A stretch of DNA of 64,000 nucleotides from a bacterium (GTDB lineage: Bacteria > 4484-113 > JAFGCY01), in the NCBI GenBank assembly GCA_020849855.1, contig JADZFO010000027.1:66585-130584 (forward strand), read 5' to 3'. Positions 50,931 through 60,693 of the stretch are shown one piece after another. The notes under the pieces are model-generated. The model had not been told where the DNA came from. It saw only the letters and a list, made by a program, of their open reading frames with translations, and did no database searches. Position 1 is the first letter of the stretch. Each line of letters starts with the position of its first letter. The translations under genes and the position numbers were made by a program.

Positions 50931-51944
50931 CTAATCCTGACTGCGGCCGGGCCGCTGGCGTTCCAGGCCCGGCTCAAAGTCCACACTCTGGCCCGCCGCC
51001 ATGCGCTGGGCCAGATGCTCCCTGAAGCGCGCGGCTTCATGGCGGTTGCTTAGATCATACGTTATCGGGGTTACGCTGACATAGTCATGGCTCAGGGCAT
51101 GGGTGTCGGTGCCCGGCGTGTCGTCATCCTGCAGCACCTTCTCCCCGCCAATGTAGAAGCAGGGCCGTCCCTCAGGGTCACTGCCGACGCTGATGGCATC
51201 CACATAGCGCCGCACCCCGCCCATGCTCCAGCTGATCCCGGCCACCTGGCTCAGGGCCGTGCCCGGGAAGTTCACGTTGAAACAGGGCGCATGCTCGATC
51301 AGCTCGGGGTACCACTGCGGCGGCGGGGCAGGGAAGTGCTCCGGGCAGCCGGGCGGCGCTGCCACCAGGGGCCAGAAATGCTCGCCCAGGCCCGGCCAGC
51401 TCGCGCTGTGCCGGCGCAAAGCCTCCAGGGTCTCCTGCTGCCAGGGGAAGCTGTGGCCATAGACCATCAGCGCCATGGTTAGGGAAGCCAGGCGCGCGCT
51501 TTCCTCAAAGTCGCCGCCGCGCTCGCTGTCCAGGCTCAGAGCCATCGCCGGCAGGCCCAGCACCGCTGCCTCCAGCGCCGCGCCGATGGTGCCGCTATAG
51601 GTCATGTCCTCGGCCACGTTGCAGCCCTTGTTGATGCCGCTGAGCACCAGATGCGGCTGCTGCGCCGCGGCCACCACAAAGTGCCCCAGCATCACGCAGT
51701 CGCTGGGCTTGCCGCTGCAGCTGTAGGCGCGCAGGTGCCGGGGGCTGATGTCCAGCCACTGCACAAAGTCCGGGCACTCGCTGAGGTACAGCGGCTCGCG
51801 CAGCGTGATGCTGTGGCTGGTGCCGCTGGATGCCGTGTCCGGGGCAATCACCAACAGCTCGCAGTAAGGGGCCAGTTCGCGGGCCAGGGCCAGCAGGCCG
51901 GGCTCGCCGATGCCGTCGTCGTTGCTCAGCAGCAGCCTCAGCAT
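50931..51944 (-). CDS. surE: 5'/3'-nucleotidase SurE
   Basis: A 337-residue SurE, a metal-dependent nucleoside-monophosphate phosphatase. The metal site is LLLSNDDGIGEPG at the N-terminus, with SGTSHSIT, VLSGINKGCN and YSGTIGAALEA downstream. It is longer than usual (about 250-270 residues) because of an insert around residues 170-225 and a C-terminal extension. TAGGAG precedes ATG 51944, 12 bp after the lipoprotein stop, so it belongs to the same operon. Confidence 0.92.
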   Translation of the reverse strand: MLRLLLSNDDGIGEPGLLALARELAPYCELLVIAPDTASSGTSHSITLREPLYLSECPDFVQWLDISPRHLRAYSCSGKPSDCVMLGHFVVAAAQQPHLVLSGINKGCNVAEDMTYSGTIGAALEAAVLGLPAMALSLDSERGGDFEESARLASLTMALMVYGHSFPWQQETLEALRRHSASWPGLGEHFWPLVAAPPGCPEHFPAPPPQWYPELIEHAPCFNVNFPGTALSQVAGISWSMGGVRRYVDAISVGSDPEGRPCFYIGGEKVLQDDDTPGTDTHALSHDYVSVTPITYDLSNRHEAARFREHLAQRMAAGQSVDFEPGLERQRPGRSQD

Positions 51945-51956
51945 GCCTGCCTGCTC

Positions 51957-54278
51957 CTAAACCTGCGGGCTGTTGGGCAGGTTGGGCATGAAGTAAAGCT
52001 GGTCCAGCACCTCGGCGGTCTCGGCGTCCACGCGCGAGGTCCAAAGCAGGTCGCCGCCTTTCTGCAGGAAGACATCCACTTCATAGTAGACCTTCGGCGC
52101 CGCGGGCAGGGCATAGGCCGCCGGGCCCAGCTCCTTGATGCGCGGGCGGGCCAGCACCATGCGCTTGCCTCCCACGTCTATAAAGGCCTTCGCCTGTGGC
52201 GGCATGGGTGTTTCCTTATAGTTGCGCACCGCCACCTCGATCTCTTCGTCGGTGGCCTTCAGGACGGGCTCGTTCACCGGCTCAAAGCTGGCCAGGTTCA
52301 TCTCGGCGATGCGCCCGCTGGACTTCACCACGCGCACGGTCGCCTCGGTGCTGATCACCCAGGGGCCGGAGTCCGGCAGGTTGTAGCCGTCGCGGTAGAT
52401 GAAGACATAGCTGTCGCTGCGCGCGTCATAAAGCGGGCCGGTGCCGCGCTGGAAGAGCTGGGCATTCTCGCCCAGCCAGCCCACCTTGCCGAGAGCCGCC
52501 TTGGCGATCTCCTCGGCGCCATAGGCGTCCACCGCGCCCTTGTCCAGCTCCGGCGCCGCGTCCATGTTGTAGCCGTTGGGGAAGAAGAGCGAATCGAAGC
52601 CCTGGCGCTTGAGGTCATAGCGCAGCAGGGCGATGGCATCCGGGTGGCTGGGGTCATAGAAGACGCCGGCGTACTCGTTCAGCCCGATGCCCTCGCGGCC
52701 CTCCCAGCTGGAGTCCGCGCCCTCACCGGGGCTGAAGCCCAGGCGGTCCAGAAACTCGCGGGCCTTGGCGTCGTAGTCCTTGAACTGCTCCTTGCCGCGC
52801 CAGGCGGGGCTGCTCTCGGGCTCTGCGGGTATGTCAAAGCGGAAGAGGATGCCGTTCTCCAGGAAGACGCCCTGGTCGGCCCCTTCGGGCAGGAATACGC
52901 CCACCTCCGAGCCGGCCACGAAGTCCATCAGGCGCTGGCGCTCGCCGCTGCCCGTATCCACAAGGTACAGGTCACGGTCGAACTGGTCCTGCGCCAGCAT
53001 CTGCTTACCGTCGGGGCTCAGGTCGGCGATGCTGGCATAGTTCTGTTCCAGCTTCAGCTCGCTGCCTTCGCCGCCGCCAAGCGGCTGGCGCCGGATCACG
53101 GAGTAGTTCTCCAGGTTCTTCGCATCCGCCGTCGCCGGGCTGTAAAGCAGCAGCAGCTCGGAGCCGCCCTCCGGCAGCATCGCGTGCATCGGCATGCCGC
53201 TGAGCTGCAGCAGGGGCTGCAGCGCGCCGCTGGCCTGATCCAGAGTGAAGTACTCCGCGCCCACCTTTCCGGCTTCCGTGCTGGCGCTGGTCAGCACCAG
53301 GGCGCTGTTGCTCACCACGGTCAGGCTCAGCATGCGGTTCTCAGAGCCCGCCGCCAGCTTGACCGGGATCAGGCTGGCTTCGCCCTTGTCCCAGAGCAGC
53401 ATCACCCACTGCGGCGGCGGCAGGCTGTCGCGCAGCTTGATCACCATCTGGCGCTGGGCCTCGCTGGGCTCCTCGCTGGCCGGGGCGCTGAGACCCAGCT
53501 CGGCCAGCTTGTCGCTGAAGGGCCGCTCGCTGAAGATGGTGGTCATGCCCTTCTTAAGCTGAGCCAGTTCATCGGGCGACAGGCCATGCTGGCCGGACTT
53601 GATCTTGTCAAAGTCGCCAAGCCAGCGGTCGGCGGTATAGCCCAGGATCGAAAGGTCGTTGTCATAGGCCAGACAGGCCACGCGCTGGCCGTCCGGGCTG
53701 GCCAGGGGCACCAGGTTGCCGTTGCGGTAAGGCAGCCACTGCGGGTCGCGGAAGTCAAAAAGCGCCTTCTCCTCCTTGGCCACCAGGTCATAGCGGTAAG
53801 GCACGGAGATATCACGCGGCGTGTCGATGCCGGGGTCGTCAATGTACTTGCTGGTCTCGCGCAGGCGGCAGTAGACCAGGTACTTCCCGTCCTGGTCCGC
53901 GGTCATCGAGCCCGGCACCATGCGGTCGATGCTCGCCACCTTGGCCCGGATACCCGTGCGCAGGTCGCGCACATAGATATCGCTCTTCTCATCACCGGCA
54001 GGCACGGCGAAGAAGACCTGGCGGCTCTTCTTGGCCCCGGCCAGCGAGAAGCCGTTCATCCCGATGAAGTCCATCGCCTGGCTTGGCAGGCCCACGGAGG
54101 TCTTGGTGAACTCGACGCCGGGCTCCTGGGGCGGAGGATAGCTGCTCTTCACCGCGCCCTTCCCGCCGCCCTTGGCGCCGGAACCGTTGCAGGAAGGGGC
54201 AAGCAGCAGCGCTGCGGTGAGCAGCAGCAGCAGGGTGACAGCGCCGCTCAGGGGCGCAAGCTTGGGTTGCATGGTCAT
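51957..54278 (-). CDS. Lipoprotein with beta-propeller-like repeats
   Basis: A 773-residue predicted lipoprotein; the signal peptide ends at LLAPSC. The mature protein contains TolB/WD40-like blade segments (SDIYVRDLRTGIRAKVAS, DGKYLVYCRLRETSKY, SPDGQRVACLAYDNDL, LSPDGKQMLAQDQFDRDLYL), consistent with one or two beta-propellers in the periplasm or on the surface. No catalytic motif recognised. It is the gene after dxr (122-bp gap) and before surE (12-bp gap). ATG 54278 or 54272. Confidence 0.75.
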   Translation of the reverse strand: MTMQPKLAPLSGAVTLLLLLTAALLLAPSCNGSGAKGGGKGAVKSSYPPPQEPGVEFTKTSVGLPSQAMDFIGMNGFSLAGAKKSRQVFFAVPAGDEKSDIYVRDLRTGIRAKVASIDRMVPGSMTADQDGKYLVYCRLRETSKYIDDPGIDTPRDISVPYRYDLVAKEEKALFDFRDPQWLPYRNGNLVPLASPDGQRVACLAYDNDLSILGYTADRWLGDFDKIKSGQHGLSPDELAQLKKGMTTIFSERPFSDKLAELGLSAPASEEPSEAQRQMVIKLRDSLPPPQWVMLLWDKGEASLIPVKLAAGSENRMLSLTVVSNSALVLTSASTEAGKVGAEYFTLDQASGALQPLLQLSGMPMHAMLPEGGSELLLLYSPATADAKNLENYSVIRRQPLGGGEGSELKLEQNYASIADLSPDGKQMLAQDQFDRDLYLVDTGSGERQRLMDFVAGSEVGVFLPEGADQGVFLENGILFRFDIPAEPESSPAWRGKEQFKDYDAKAREFLDRLGFSPGEGADSSWEGREGIGLNEYAGVFYDPSHPDAIALLRYDLKRQGFDSLFFPNGYNMDAAPELDKGAVDAYGAEEIAKAALGKVGWLGENAQLFQRGTGPLYDARSDSYVFIYRDGYNLPDSGPWVISTEATVRVVKSSGRIAEMNLASFEPVNEPVLKATDEEIEVAVRNYKETPMPPQAKAFIDVGGKRMVLARPRIKELGPAAYALPAAPKVYYEVDVFLQKGGDLLWTSRVDAETAEVLDQLYFMPNLPNSPQV

Positions 54279-54400
54279 CGTTAAGCCTCAGCCGGGAATG
54301 CACATTCTAGGACTGCTTTCAGGCCCGGCAGTTCAATGCCGCACTGGCAGCGCTCAGGGCCGGCCAGTGATTCTACAGCAGAGCACCTGCGCGCCGACGC

Positions 54401-55645
54401 CTAGCCGGCCGCCGCGGCGGTGATGGCGGCGATGCGCGTACGGGCCCAGGCCCGCGCAGCTTTCTCGGCCAGAAAGACGCCATAAGGCTCGCGCGGGAAG
54501 GCCTGCGCCGCATCGGCGGCCTGGCCCTCAGCGCCCAGCGGCAGCAGCTCCGGCCGCTGCGCCAGCTCCAGCAGCACATCGCCAATGTCGTTGAAGTTCA
54601 GCGCGCCATGCTGGAAGGCCGCGCAGAGTTCCTCGTTCAGCGCCACCAGCGACCCGGCCAGCCACCAGGGCCCCTGCGCCGCGATGCGGCAGGCCCGCAG
54701 CGCCGGGAAGCAGTCCAGGTCCACCGGCTCCAGCTCCCAGCCCTCCAGGCGCGCCGGCGGAAGCTGCGCCAGGGCCGGCAGGCGCCGCGGCCAGGTCAAG
54801 CCGTACTGGATCGGGATGCGCATGTCCGGCGTGGCCGCGTGCAGAATCAAACTGCCGTCATTCAGCCGCGCCATCGAGTGACACTGGCCCTGCGGATGCA
54901 CCAGCACCTCGATCTGCTCCACCGGGATGCCGAAAAGGTGCTGGGCCTCGATCAGTTCCAGGCCCTTGTTGAATAGGGTCGCGCTGTTCAGGGTGATGCC
55001 GGCGCCCATGCTCCACACCGGGTGCTCCAGGGCCTGCTGGTAGGTCACCCCCGCCAGCTGCCCGCGGCTCATCCCGCGGAAGGGCCCGCCGCTGGCGGTC
55101 AGCACCGCGCCGCTGATTTCCTCCCGCCCGCGCCCGGCCAGGCACTGCCACAGGGCGCTGTGCTCGCTGTCCAGGGGCCGGATCTGCACGCCCCTGCGCG
55201 CCGCGGCCTCCATGACCATGCTGCCGGCGGCGATCAGGGCCTCCTTGGAGGCCAGGGCCAGCTCCCTGCCGCTCTCCAGAGCCGCCATCAGCGGCACCAG
55301 GGCGCGGGTGCCGAAGATCGCCAGCAGCACCAGGTCGCAGCCGCTGTCGCTGGCCAGCGCGGCCAGGCCTTCATCCCCGGACAGCACGCGCACCCCGCTG
55401 CCGGCCAGCAGGCTCTCCAGCTCGGCGCTGTGCGCCGCCGCGCAGCACACCGCCGCCGGCTGCCACTGCCGCGCCTGCTCAGCCAGCAGGCTGATGCTGC
55501 CCTCGCAGCTCAGGCTGCGCAAACTCCACTCGCAGTCGGGGTCGTTGGCCTGCAGGTGCGCGAGCACCTCCAGGGCCTGCCGCCCGATGCTGCCCGTGGA
55601 GCCCAGGATGGCCACACTGCACTTTCGCCTGCCTGAATCTGGCAC
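54401..55645 (-). CDS. dxr: 1-deoxy-D-xylulose 5-phosphate reductoisomerase
   Basis: A 414-residue Dxr, second step of the MEP isoprenoid pathway. NADPH loop VAILGSTGSIGRQAL, ASKEALIAAG, metal/substrate motif PLDSEHSALWQCL, ASGGPFRGMSR and NSATLFNKGLELIEA are all present. GTG 55645 is preferred: it is 6 nt after TATCAT (55652-55657 on the minus strand) and gives the usual short N-terminus; the longer frame to 55693 is in repeat DNA. Appears to head the dxr-lipoprotein-surE-FHA group. Confidence 0.94.
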   Translation of the reverse strand: MPDSGRRKCSVAILGSTGSIGRQALEVLAHLQANDPDCEWSLRSLSCEGSISLLAEQARQWQPAAVCCAAAHSAELESLLAGSGVRVLSGDEGLAALASDSGCDLVLLAIFGTRALVPLMAALESGRELALASKEALIAAGSMVMEAAARRGVQIRPLDSEHSALWQCLAGRGREEISGAVLTASGGPFRGMSRGQLAGVTYQQALEHPVWSMGAGITLNSATLFNKGLELIEAQHLFGIPVEQIEVLVHPQGQCHSMARLNDGSLILHAATPDMRIPIQYGLTWPRRLPALAQLPPARLEGWELEPVDLDCFPALRACRIAAQGPWWLAGSLVALNEELCAAFQHGALNFNDIGDVLLELAQRPELLPLGAEGQAADAAQAFPREPYGVFLAEKAARAWARTRIAAITAAAAG

Positions 55646-55651
55646 GCGGCA

Positions 55652-55657
55652 ATGATA
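55652..55657 (-). promoter_or_regulatory. -10 box adjacent to dxr start
   Basis: TATCAT (minus strand) lies 6 nt before GTG 55645, implying a leaderless dxr message. dapB has the same hexamer 7 nt before its GTG. Confidence 0.55.
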
Positions 55658-55669
55658 AACCCGGGGCGG

Positions 55670-55978
55670 AAAAGCAGAAGGCTCAAGGCTCAAGTCTCAA
55701 GGCTCAAGGTGAAGGCTGAGGGCTCAAGGCTGAAGGCACAAGGAAAAAGGCTGAGGGCTCAAGGCTCAAGGCGAAAGCAAGAGGACCGCATTGCTGCGGT
55801 CCTCTCCTGTGTTACCAGCTACTGGCTTCAGGCTTCAGCTCTGGCTTCAAGCCCGATCAAGGTTCGATGCTCTCGCTCCGTTCCTTTCTCAGCTTTCTTG
55901 CCTGCTGCCTTCTGTCTTGAGCCTTCAGCCTTCAGCCTTCTGCCTTTCGCCTTGAGCCTTGTGCCTTCTGCCTTTCCC
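55670..55978. repeat. Degenerate AAGGCTC-type repeat in inverted arms
   Basis: The 333-bp gap between dxr and the tricorn gene has no gene. Its left part (about 55675-55775) is an array of degenerate AAGGCTC/AAGGCTG/AAGGCAC heptamer-like units. Its right part (about 55880-55978) is the reverse complement type (GCCTTGAGCC, GCCTTCAGCC, GCCTTCTGCC). The two arms form a large imperfect inverted repeat around the hairpin at 55781-55804. The same units occur at 43400-43490, inside the end of dinG. Confidence 0.85.
55781..55804 (-). terminator. Terminator after the tricorn-like gene
   Basis: Perfect 10-bp stem GAGGACCGCA / TGCGGTCCTC with a 4-nt loop; on the minus strand TTGCTTT follows. It lies about 175 bp downstream of the tricorn-like stop codon. 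Confidence 0.65.
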
Positions 55979-58900
55979 TTACTTGTCCTCGTCGCGGATG
56001 CCCGCGCCGCTGCGGTTCGGGTACTTCGGCTTGGCCGGCTCGTTCCAGGGCCGTTCGCCCAGCTCCTTGAGCACCTCCTGGATGCCGCGGTCAAGCTGCG
56101 CGTCCTCGCCGCGGGCCAGGATGCTCGGGGTGTTGTCTACCTCGATATCAGGGTCCACGCCGTGGCCTTCCACGCCCCAGGTGCCGTCAACCTCGAAGAA
56201 GCCGAAGTTCGGCACGCTGACGCCCGAGCCGTCCAGCAGCGGCGGGTTGCCGCTGATGCCGATCAGGCCGCCCCAGGTGCGCTTGCCGATCAGCTTGCCC
56301 AGCTTGTAGTCGCGGAACAGGTAGGGGAAGGAGTCGCCGCCGGAGCCGGCGTTCTCGTTGATCAGCATCACCTTCGGGCCGCCGTTCATGAACCAGGGGC
56401 TGCGCCAGTTCACGCCGTCGCGGGTGGCCCAGTACTGGCGTGCGCGGCGGTTCAGGATCTGGATCATGGTGTCGGGGCTCAGGCCGCCGCCGTTCCAGCG
56501 CTCGTCGATGATCAGGCCCTGCATGTTGTGCTGGCCGACGAACTGGCGGTAGAAGTCGCTCGCGCCGCCCCAGCCCGTGTCGCGGACATAGATATAGCCG
56601 ATCTTGCCGCCGGTCTTCTCATACACATACTGGCGGTTGGACTCGATCCAGTCCCGCAGTCGCAGCTCGCCGTCATCCGGCAGGGGGCTGACCAGGATCT
56701 TGCGCTCCTTGCCGTCGCGGCTGGCCACGGAGTTCACGGTCAGCTCGGTCGGCTTGCCCACGGTGCCGCTCAGCAGGGCCCAGGGGTTGCCGTTCTCGCC
56801 CAGCGCCTCGCCGTTGACCGCCAGCAGGAAGTCGCCTTCCTTGACGTTCACGCCGGGCTGCTGCAGCGGGCCGCGCAGGTCGTTCTCCCAGCTCGCGCCG
56901 CTGTAGATCTTCTTGAAGCACACGCCGCGCTGGCCGGCGCTGTCGCTGGCGTACTCAAAGTCACAGGCCAGCTGGCCAATGCCGATGCTGCGCGGATAGT
57001 CGCCGTTGTCGCTGTAGACATAGGTATGGCCGGAGTTCAGCTCGGCCACCATCTGGCGCACGATGTACTCCACGTCGCCGCGGTTGGTGGCATAGTCCAC
57101 CAGGCCCAGGGCGCGCTTGCCCACGCTGTCCCAGTCCACGCCGTGCATGTCGGGGTCATAGAAATAGTCGCGGTAGCGGCTCCAGGCGTCATAGACGATC
57201 GCCTTCCACTCCTCGCGCGGGTTCACCTGCACCAGCAGGCCGTTGGTGTTCACCGGCTTGTCCAGCGCGGCGCCGGGCATCGCGCCGGTGATGAAGAGGC
57301 CGCCGTTAGCGAAGACCAGCATGCGGCTGGCGTCAGGGGTCAGCTGGAAGCCGCCCACGCCGGGCAGCAGGGGGGTCTCGGCCGGCTTGTCGCCGCTCAG
57401 GTCAAACATGCACAGGCTCGGCGGTCCGCCGGCGCCCATCTTCATATAGTAGACCTTCTTGTCGCCGCCCTGCAGGCCGAAGTAGCCCCCGTTGCCGCTG
57501 GGCAGCGTGATGCTGCGGGTGTCGAGGCCCTCAAGGTCGATCTTCAGCGGCTCAGCCTTGGGCTCTTCCTTCTTCTCGCCCTCAGCCGGGGCGGCCGGGG
57601 CAGCGGCGTCGCCCGCCGCCGGGGCAGCCGCATCAGCGGCCGGGGCATCCGCCGGCTTCTCGCCCTCGGCGGGCTTCTCCTCGGCCGGCTTGATTTCCTC
57701 GTCGTCGTTCTTCGGGGCGAAGGGCGAGACGATGTCCGCGCGCAGGGTGGTCACGCACAGCGTGGTCGTGTCGCTGAAGTTGAACTCGCCCCAGTCGCCC
57801 ACCGGCGAATAGTTCGGGTTGAAGCTGGAGTCGCTGGTATAGAACAGGTAGTCGCCGCTCAGGTCAAAGGCCGCATTGCCGCAGTTGAAGTAAGGCTGCG
57901 TGACGCGGTGGCTCTCCTTGGTGGCGCTGTTGTAAAGCATTACCGTGCCGTTGCTGCTGGCCGCGTCGGCCAGGTTGAAAGCGATCCACACGGAGTCCTT
58001 GGCCCAGCTGATCCCGCCCGGGTTGCCCCAGGGGTCCTTGGCGAACTGCACGGTCTCGCCGCTGTCCACCGTGTGCACAAAGAAGGCGCCGGTCTTGTCG
58101 GTAAAGGCGATCTTCTTGCTGTCCGGGCTCCAGTGCAGGTTCATCCTGAAGGTGTGGCCGTCCTTGGTCAGCTGGCGGGCCTCGCCGCTGCCGTCGCTGG
58201 GGCGCACATAGATCTCATACTCGCCGCTGGCGTTGCTCAGGTAGGCGATCCACTGGCCGTCGGGCGACCAGGTCGGCTCGCGCTCGGTAATGCCATTGGT
58301 GCCGGTCAGGTTGCGCGGGTAGCCCTTCTCGGCCGGCACGGTCCAGATGTCGCCGCGGGCGTTCACCGCCACGCGCTTGGCCTGCGGCGAGATGCCGCCC
58401 TCCAGGATGGTCTGGCCGGCGTCGATGGTCTGCGGCATCACACTCATGCGGTCGCCGGGCACGGAGATCTCCACCTTGCTCAGCTTCTCGGAGGCGATGT
58501 CCAGAAGCCATAGCTGGCCGCCGTTCTCCATCACGATGTCTTTGGGGCCGATGGCCGGCCACTTGGTCTCGAAGTCTTTGAAGAAGGTCACCTGGCGGCG
58601 CTCGCCGTCGGCCAGGGTATAGACCCAGATGTTGCGGCGGTGCTCCGGGCCGGCATCCGACAGGAAGTAAACCTTGTCGTTGCCGTGGAACATCGGCGCG
58701 GTATCCGTGCCGGGCCAGTCAGTGATCTGGCGGCTCTCGCCGTTCTTCAGGTTGTACAGCCAGATATTGCTGGCCGTGCCGCCCTGATAGCGGTTCCAGT
58801 TCTGGAACTCGATCCACTGCTGGTCCAGCGCCACCCACTGGCCGTCCGCGCTGAAGGAGGCGAACATGGCCTCAAAGGGCGGCAGGGCCTCGGGCAGGCC

Positions 58901-59398
58901 GCCATTCGGATTGCTGTAGTACAGGTGGTTCTGGTGGCCGCTGTTCTCAATGCTGGAGCCGAAGACCACCCGGCCGTCGGGGGCATAGTCCACCATGAAC
59001 ACGCCGCCGGGCTGGAAGCTCAGGCGCCGGGGCAGGCCGCCGGCCACCGGGACCTCATAGATATCGCCATTGCCGTCATAGTTGGCGCCAAAGGCCACCT
59101 TGCTGCCGTCAGGGCTGAAGCGCGGGAACTGCTCGGCGCCGGCCGGGCTGGACAGGGGCAGCGCGGTGCCGCCGCTCTTCGGCGCGATCCACAGGTCGTT
59201 GTCATAGCGGAAGACAATTTTGTCCGCGCTGACATCCGGCGTGCGCAGCATGGCCGCGTCCAGCGGCACATTGCCGCCGGTCTGGGCTGCCTGCGCCGCT
59301 GTGCCGAAGGCAAGCGCACCGGCGAGCATCAGCGCCAGTACGCCCAGCAGAGCCAGCGGCGCCGGGCGGGCGCTGCTGAAACGGGGAAGGGCTACCAT
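55979..59398 (-). CDS. Secreted tricorn-like S41 protease
   Basis: A 1139-residue exported protease homologue. A signal peptide (LALLGVLALMLAGALAF, cleavage near AQA) is followed by two beta-propeller regions (about 45-540; TolB-like SPDGSKVAFGANYDG, SPDGQWIAYLSNASGE) and a Pro/Ala/Glu-rich linker (about 555-615). More blades follow, then a helical region (YRDYFYDPDMHGVDWDSVG), a PDZ-like domain and a C-terminal S41 catalytic domain with the nucleophile Ser in ENAGSGGDSFPY (about residue 1018). The tricorn family degrades peptides. ATG 59398 has AAGGAGG 5 nt upstream; the frame further upstream is repeat DNA. Confidence 0.9.
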   Translation of the reverse strand: MVALPRFSSARPAPLALLGVLALMLAGALAFGTAAQAAQTGGNVPLDAAMLRTPDVSADKIVFRYDNDLWIAPKSGGTALPLSSPAGAEQFPRFSPDGSKVAFGANYDGNGDIYEVPVAGGLPRRLSFQPGGVFMVDYAPDGRVVFGSSIENSGHQNHLYYSNPNGGLPEALPPFEAMFASFSADGQWVALDQQWIEFQNWNRYQGGTASNIWLYNLKNGESRQITDWPGTDTAPMFHGNDKVYFLSDAGPEHRRNIWVYTLADGERRQVTFFKDFETKWPAIGPKDIVMENGGQLWLLDIASEKLSKVEISVPGDRMSVMPQTIDAGQTILEGGISPQAKRVAVNARGDIWTVPAEKGYPRNLTGTNGITEREPTWSPDGQWIAYLSNASGEYEIYVRPSDGSGEARQLTKDGHTFRMNLHWSPDSKKIAFTDKTGAFFVHTVDSGETVQFAKDPWGNPGGISWAKDSVWIAFNLADAASSNGTVMLYNSATKESHRVTQPYFNCGNAAFDLSGDYLFYTSDSSFNPNYSPVGDWGEFNFSDTTTLCVTTLRADIVSPFAPKNDDEEIKPAEEKPAEGEKPADAPAADAAAPAAGDAAAPAAPAEGEKKEEPKAEPLKIDLEGLDTRSITLPSGNGGYFGLQGGDKKVYYMKMGAGGPPSLCMFDLSGDKPAETPLLPGVGGFQLTPDASRMLVFANGGLFITGAMPGAALDKPVNTNGLLVQVNPREEWKAIVYDAWSRYRDYFYDPDMHGVDWDSVGKRALGLVDYATNRGDVEYIVRQMVAELNSGHTYVYSDNGDYPRSIGIGQLACDFEYASDSAGQRGVCFKKIYSGASWENDLRGPLQQPGVNVKEGDFLLAVNGEALGENGNPWALLSGTVGKPTELTVNSVASRDGKERKILVSPLPDDGELRLRDWIESNRQYVYEKTGGKIGYIYVRDTGWGGASDFYRQFVGQHNMQGLIIDERWNGGGLSPDTMIQILNRRARQYWATRDGVNWRSPWFMNGGPKVMLINENAGSGGDSFPYLFRDYKLGKLIGKRTWGGLIGISGNPPLLDGSGVSVPNFGFFEVDGTWGVEGHGVDPDIEVDNTPSILARGEDAQLDRGIQEVLKELGERPWNEPAKPKYPNRSGAGIRDEDK

Positions 59399-60114
59399 CA
59401 GTTCCTCCTTGGAGAGCAGGGGCCGGCCACTTGGTATGCCAGCCTGCAATGACACGGGATAAAGCCTAGCATGTGCGGTCGCGAAAGTGCGCCTGCGGCG
59501 CGGCAGCAGCTGCCCGCGGGCAGTGCTGCCAGGACTCACAGACGGGCCGGCCGGCGCAGTGGTTACCGGACAGCCCCGCTTCAAAGGCCTACAGCAGCCT
59601 CGAAAGCGTCCGAGAACGCGCATGCAGGGATAGAGCCGCGCGGGGCAGGGGAGGTAACGCCTCCTGTGAAGGTCCGCCGGTACATCCGGCACCTGTCTGT
59701 GGGCCCGCACCGCAGTGCGGGCACAAGTGGGCCCGAACGGCAGTGCAGGCAGGGCTGCCTCACCGAAGCCTGAGACAGAACCGGAGCGCAGGCATCCATG
59801 CCTGCATTCTTTAGCAGTGCCGCTAAGCACGGCCCCCTTCATGCATTTCTTCGGTTTTCTTGGTGCCTTTGTGGTCAACAATCCTGAACCACCAAGACAC
59901 GAAGGTCACGAAGGACACACAGGGAGAATCTGAGCCAGCGCAGAGCTATGCCTGCCGCCCTCTTCATGGAGCGCGGGACAATTGTCCCGTATCTTGCGGA
60001 CCGCCGAGTTGCATTCGGCATTCTTCACTGGGAGCGCAGACTTCAGTCTGCATCTTCAATTGGAGCGCGGACACCCTGTCCGCTTCTTCTCCCCCCACGT
60101 TACAATCGCAGCAG
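59399..60114. repeat. Left part of a repeat-rich gene-free island
   Basis: No gene supported. It contains a 39-bp segment (59618-59656: CGCGCATGCAGGGATAGAGC and onward) that recurs at 62894-62934. It also has a REP-type palindrome (59704-59721), a degenerate TTCTTGGTGCCTTTGTG-type inverted element (about 59850-59930), the perfect palindrome CGGGACAATTGTCCCG (59974-59989) and the hairpin GCGGACACCCTGTCCGC (60067-60083). Confidence 0.8.
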
Positions 60115-60162
60115 ATGTCCACTGCCCAGCTCAGCCGGCAGCTATGCTCCGGAGGCCGCGCC
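60099..60162 (+). repeat. Copy 1 of a 64-bp repeat carrying a promoter box and start codon
   Basis: A 64-bp unit repeated at 60852-60915 with few differences. It contains TACAAT (60101-60106) and, 8 nt later, an ATG opening MSTAQLSRQLCSGGRA. It supplies the -10 and N-terminus of the lipoprotein gene that follows. Confidence 0.8.
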
Positions 60163-60693
60163 GTAGCGCGACCGGTGGCACCGGCTTGGAACCGGTGGCC
60201 CCTCCCTGCTGCCTCGCTCAGCACCGGTCAGGGCCGCTTACTCTCAGCAATAGCTGTCGCGTTGGCTTTTTGCCTGTTCTGTTCATGTCAAACTAAGCAG
60301 CAAGGCCAAGCAGTGTCCTACCCCAAGCACTGGCCTATCGCAGGCCTCACTGTACCAAGTGGGTCTTCCGCAGCACCGATTCATGTGTTCGGACCCAGCA
60401 ATACTAGCGAGTCGTTTGAGCAGCTCGGAATCTATCAAGACACGAACTTATATGCATTGGGATTCACAATCGATTCGGACTGGCAGAGCATCCGAGACCA
60501 TATCCAAAACTGTCTTGGCAGTGACTATGCTGTTAGCCTGGAAAACGACGACCCAGCAGTTAAACAGACAAACTTCACTTCCAAGAATGGACGTTATTCA
60601 GTAAGGCTTTCGGGGATCAAGTTGGGCGGCATGAGAGAATTTAACTATGAACTGCTTGTGTATGAATACACTGACAAGGCGAATCAACTCTAG
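60115..60693 (+). CDS. Small AT-richer lipoprotein, unknown
   Basis: A 192-residue predicted lipoprotein. The first 35 residues derive from repeat DNA (the 64-bp unit and CCGGTGGCACCGG-type palindromes). Then a signal-like stretch LLSAIAVALAFCLFCSC ends in Cys, followed by a mature domain with VSYPKHWPIAGLTVPSG, YALGFTIDSDWQSIRDHI and YELLVYEYTDKANQL. Codon use and base composition after about 60280 are clearly AT-richer than neighbours, which suggests transfer. ATG 60115 (8 nt after TACAAT) is the likely start; a later start nearer the signal peptide is possible. No family recognised. Confidence 0.5.
   Translation: MSTAQLSRQLCSGGRAVARPVAPAWNRWPLPAASLSTGQGRLLSAIAVALAFCLFCSCQTKQQGQAVSYPKHWPIAGLTVPSGSSAAPIHVFGPSNTSESFEQLGIYQDTNLYALGFTIDSDWQSIRDHIQNCLGSDYAVSLENDDPAVKQTNFTSKNGRYSVRLSGIKLGGMREFNYELLVYEYTDKANQL

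Noticed and set aside
49791..51053. Plus-strand frame opposite the FHA gene
   Set aside because: The minus strand has two complete FHA domains with a Shine-Dalgarno; the plus frame has no recognisable features.
59399..59881. 161-residue N-terminal extension of the tricorn-like protease
   Set aside because: It lies in repeat DNA and precedes a perfect Shine-Dalgarno and signal peptide at 59398.
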